Part shown: piece after piece, positions 4,474-5,554 of the stretch
Layout of the letters: each line of letters opens with the position of its first letter
How positions within the stretch are numbered: the stretch's first letter is position 1
Source of the DNA: Bacillota bacterium
GTDB lineage: Bacteria > Bacillota > UBA4882 > UBA8346
Assembly (NCBI GenBank): GCA_003501365.1
Contig: DNPP01000309.1
Location: forward strand, 7,092-12,645
DNA: 5,554 nucleotides
Direction of reading: 5' to 3'
The notes under the pieces: model-generated
Told to the model about the DNA's origin: nothing
Seen by the model: the letters and a program-made list of their open reading frames with translations, nothing else
Databases searched by the model: none
Made by a program: the position numbers and the translations under genes

Positions 4474-5499
4474 ATGACGAAGGTTTATATCCATTATTTT
4501 AGTGGAACTGGAAATACCAAGCGGGCAGTGGACGTGATTTCTGAAAATCTGAAGCAGAATAATTTTGATGTTCATAAGCTCGTGATCGGTAAAGATCGCT
4601 TGGTCACTATGGATAATTCCGCTCTCCATATTTTTGCTTTTTCCATTCTGAGCTGGTCTGCGCCTGTTTTGGTCAAAAAGTATCTGCGGCGATTGGCAGC
4701 GGGAAGAGGGGCGAAAGCTGCCTTGTTTGCAGTGTATGCCGGTGATCCGGGGCAGGCTTTGGTGGATGCCCAAAAAATTCTTAAAAATCGGCAATTTGAT
4801 GTATTTCTTAGTGGCGGAGCATGTTATCCCAACAACTGGTCGCAAATGACCAATCCAGTTCCAGCGGATGAAGCTAAGGAAGCCTTAGCGGCCGGAGACC
4901 AAACAGCACTTGATTTCAGCAACAGTTTTATCAAAGGAGAAGCAAAACAACATCCGAGTTTTGCGTCCGGACATTTACTCACTCGGATTATCGCGTTCTT
5001 TTTTGCCCTTTTCGGCAGGAGGTTTTTAGGAAAGGCATATATTGTCGACTCCAATTGCAACCATTGTGGAGTCTGCATTAAATCGTGCCCGGTATGTACC
5101 ATCAACATGTCAGGATTAATAAGGAAAAAGCCTCACTGGCGGTTTAATTGTGAAGACTGCGCTCGCTGTATCAATATTTGTCCTCAGAAGGCGATCCAAG
5201 TTTCAATGCCTAAATTAATTATTCACTCTTTACTTTTGATTGCCGGTATCGGCGCCTGTTTTCCGGCGGCGGGATTCATGTCTGTCATGGTACCTGGAGT
5301 TTTCCGGATTGCGGGATGGATCCTTGGATTTGCAATAGCACTTATGGCTGCATTGTGGCTTCAGTTTGTTCTGCTTGACCGTATCCTTTTCCTATTGGAG
5401 CAGATTTCACCTTTTCAAAAATTTTTCCAAATGAACTTTACTAAAAACTATAACCGTTATATGGCTCCGGGGTTTAAACCGGAAAAACTAAATCAGTAA
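4474..5499 (+). CDS. EFR1-type flavodoxin-ferredoxin protein with C-terminal membrane anchor
   Basis: The 341-residue protein is a predicted electron carrier. Residues 1 to about 155 are flavodoxin-like: an N-terminal strand leads into SGTGNTK (10-16), the FMN phosphate-binding loop, and later AVYAGDPG (about 86-93) and FLSGGACYP (about 111-119) fit the other flavin-side loops. A ferredoxin module follows with two complete 4Fe-4S motifs: CNHCGVCIKSCP (Cys195, 198, 201, 205) and CEDCARCINICP (Cys226, 229, 232, 236). This layout matches the EFR1 family, usually about 260 residues. Here an extra tail of about 95 residues carries two hydrophobic helices (about 248-273 and 276-301), suggesting attachment to the inner membrane with the cofactors in the cytoplasm. 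It probably passes electrons between a donor and a membrane or reductase partner; neither is encoded here. It follows the PadR gene in the same direction after 357 bp. Confidence 0.9.
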   Translation: MTKVYIHYFSGTGNTKRAVDVISENLKQNNFDVHKLVIGKDRLVTMDNSALHIFAFSILSWSAPVLVKKYLRRLAAGRGAKAALFAVYAGDPGQALVDAQKILKNRQFDVFLSGGACYPNNWSQMTNPVPADEAKEALAAGDQTALDFSNSFIKGEAKQHPSFASGHLLTRIIAFFFALFGRRFLGKAYIVDSNCNHCGVCIKSCPVCTINMSGLIRKKPHWRFNCEDCARCINICPQKAIQVSMPKLIIHSLLLIAGIGACFPAAGFMSVMVPGVFRIAGWILGFAIALMAALWLQFVLLDRILFLLEQISPFQKFFQMNFTKNYNRYMAPGFKPEKLNQ

Positions 5500-5515
5500 A
5501 GGATTTTTTATTGAT
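5492..5515 (+). other. AT-rich hairpin across the redox gene stop codon
   Basis: ATCAGTAAA (5492-5500) pairs with TTTATTGAT (5507-5515), with one G-T wobble, around GGATTT. It covers the TAA at 5497-5499. A GC stem lies just before it in the coding end (TCCGG 5466-5470 with CCGGA 5479-5483). Neither is followed directly by a T-run, so a terminator role is only possible. The remaining bases to the window end show nothing further. Confidence 0.25.
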
Positions 5516-5554
5516 ATATATGTTGAAATAAATTTTAGTGATATCAGAGATTAT

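Noticed and set aside
4378..4845. A 155-codon frame on the - strand opposite the start of the redox gene.
   Set aside because: It lies antisense to the flavodoxin domain and its residues show no family pattern.
5513..5521. GATATATAT near the right edge as a second copy of the PadR operator.
   Set aside because: It matches only the simple AT part of the palindrome region and lacks the TCGA core. It is too likely by chance.

Overview
The window looks like a chromosomal piece of a low-to-medium GC (roughly 40-45% by eye) Firmicutes-type bacterium. The evidence is strong purine-rich Shine-Dalgarno sequences, one perfect sigma-A promoter, a SleB-type wall hydrolase, a PadR regulator and a clostridial-style flavodoxin/ferredoxin protein. 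One exported protein carries what reads as a small eight-stranded beta-barrel fused to the hydrolase, which hints at a Firmicute with an outer membrane (diderm). That lineage assignment is inference.

Positions 1-2343 (+ strand) hold the end of an ABC carbohydrate-uptake operon: the C-terminal part of an extracellular solute-binding protein, then two inner-membrane permeases of the MalF and MalG types. No ATPase gene is visible, so the energising subunit must be encoded elsewhere. The 202-bp gap between binding protein and first permease, and the short gap between the permeases, both contain RNA-stem potential. Both permeases have a well-spaced AAGGTGAT ribosome binding site that points to starts 60 bp inside the longest open frames.

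Positions 2369-3295 (- strand) encode a secreted protein with signal peptide, beta-strand-rich N-terminal domain and C-terminal SleB/CwlJ-family hydrolase domain. It converges on the transporter operon, with only 25 bp between the stop codons. Its last codons form a 9-bp triplicated repeat.

Positions 3296-5554 (+ strand) begin with a PadR-family regulator behind a perfect TTGACA-17-TATAAT promoter, with a 17-bp perfect palindrome in the start of its leader (a likely operator). A 357-bp non-coding gap follows, holding a terminator-like hairpin, a 9-bp-period inverted-repeat element and a candidate promoter. The last gene is an EFR1-type flavodoxin-ferredoxin protein with an added two-helix membrane anchor. 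The regulator may control both itself and this redox protein, but that link rests only on proximity and weak shared sequence.
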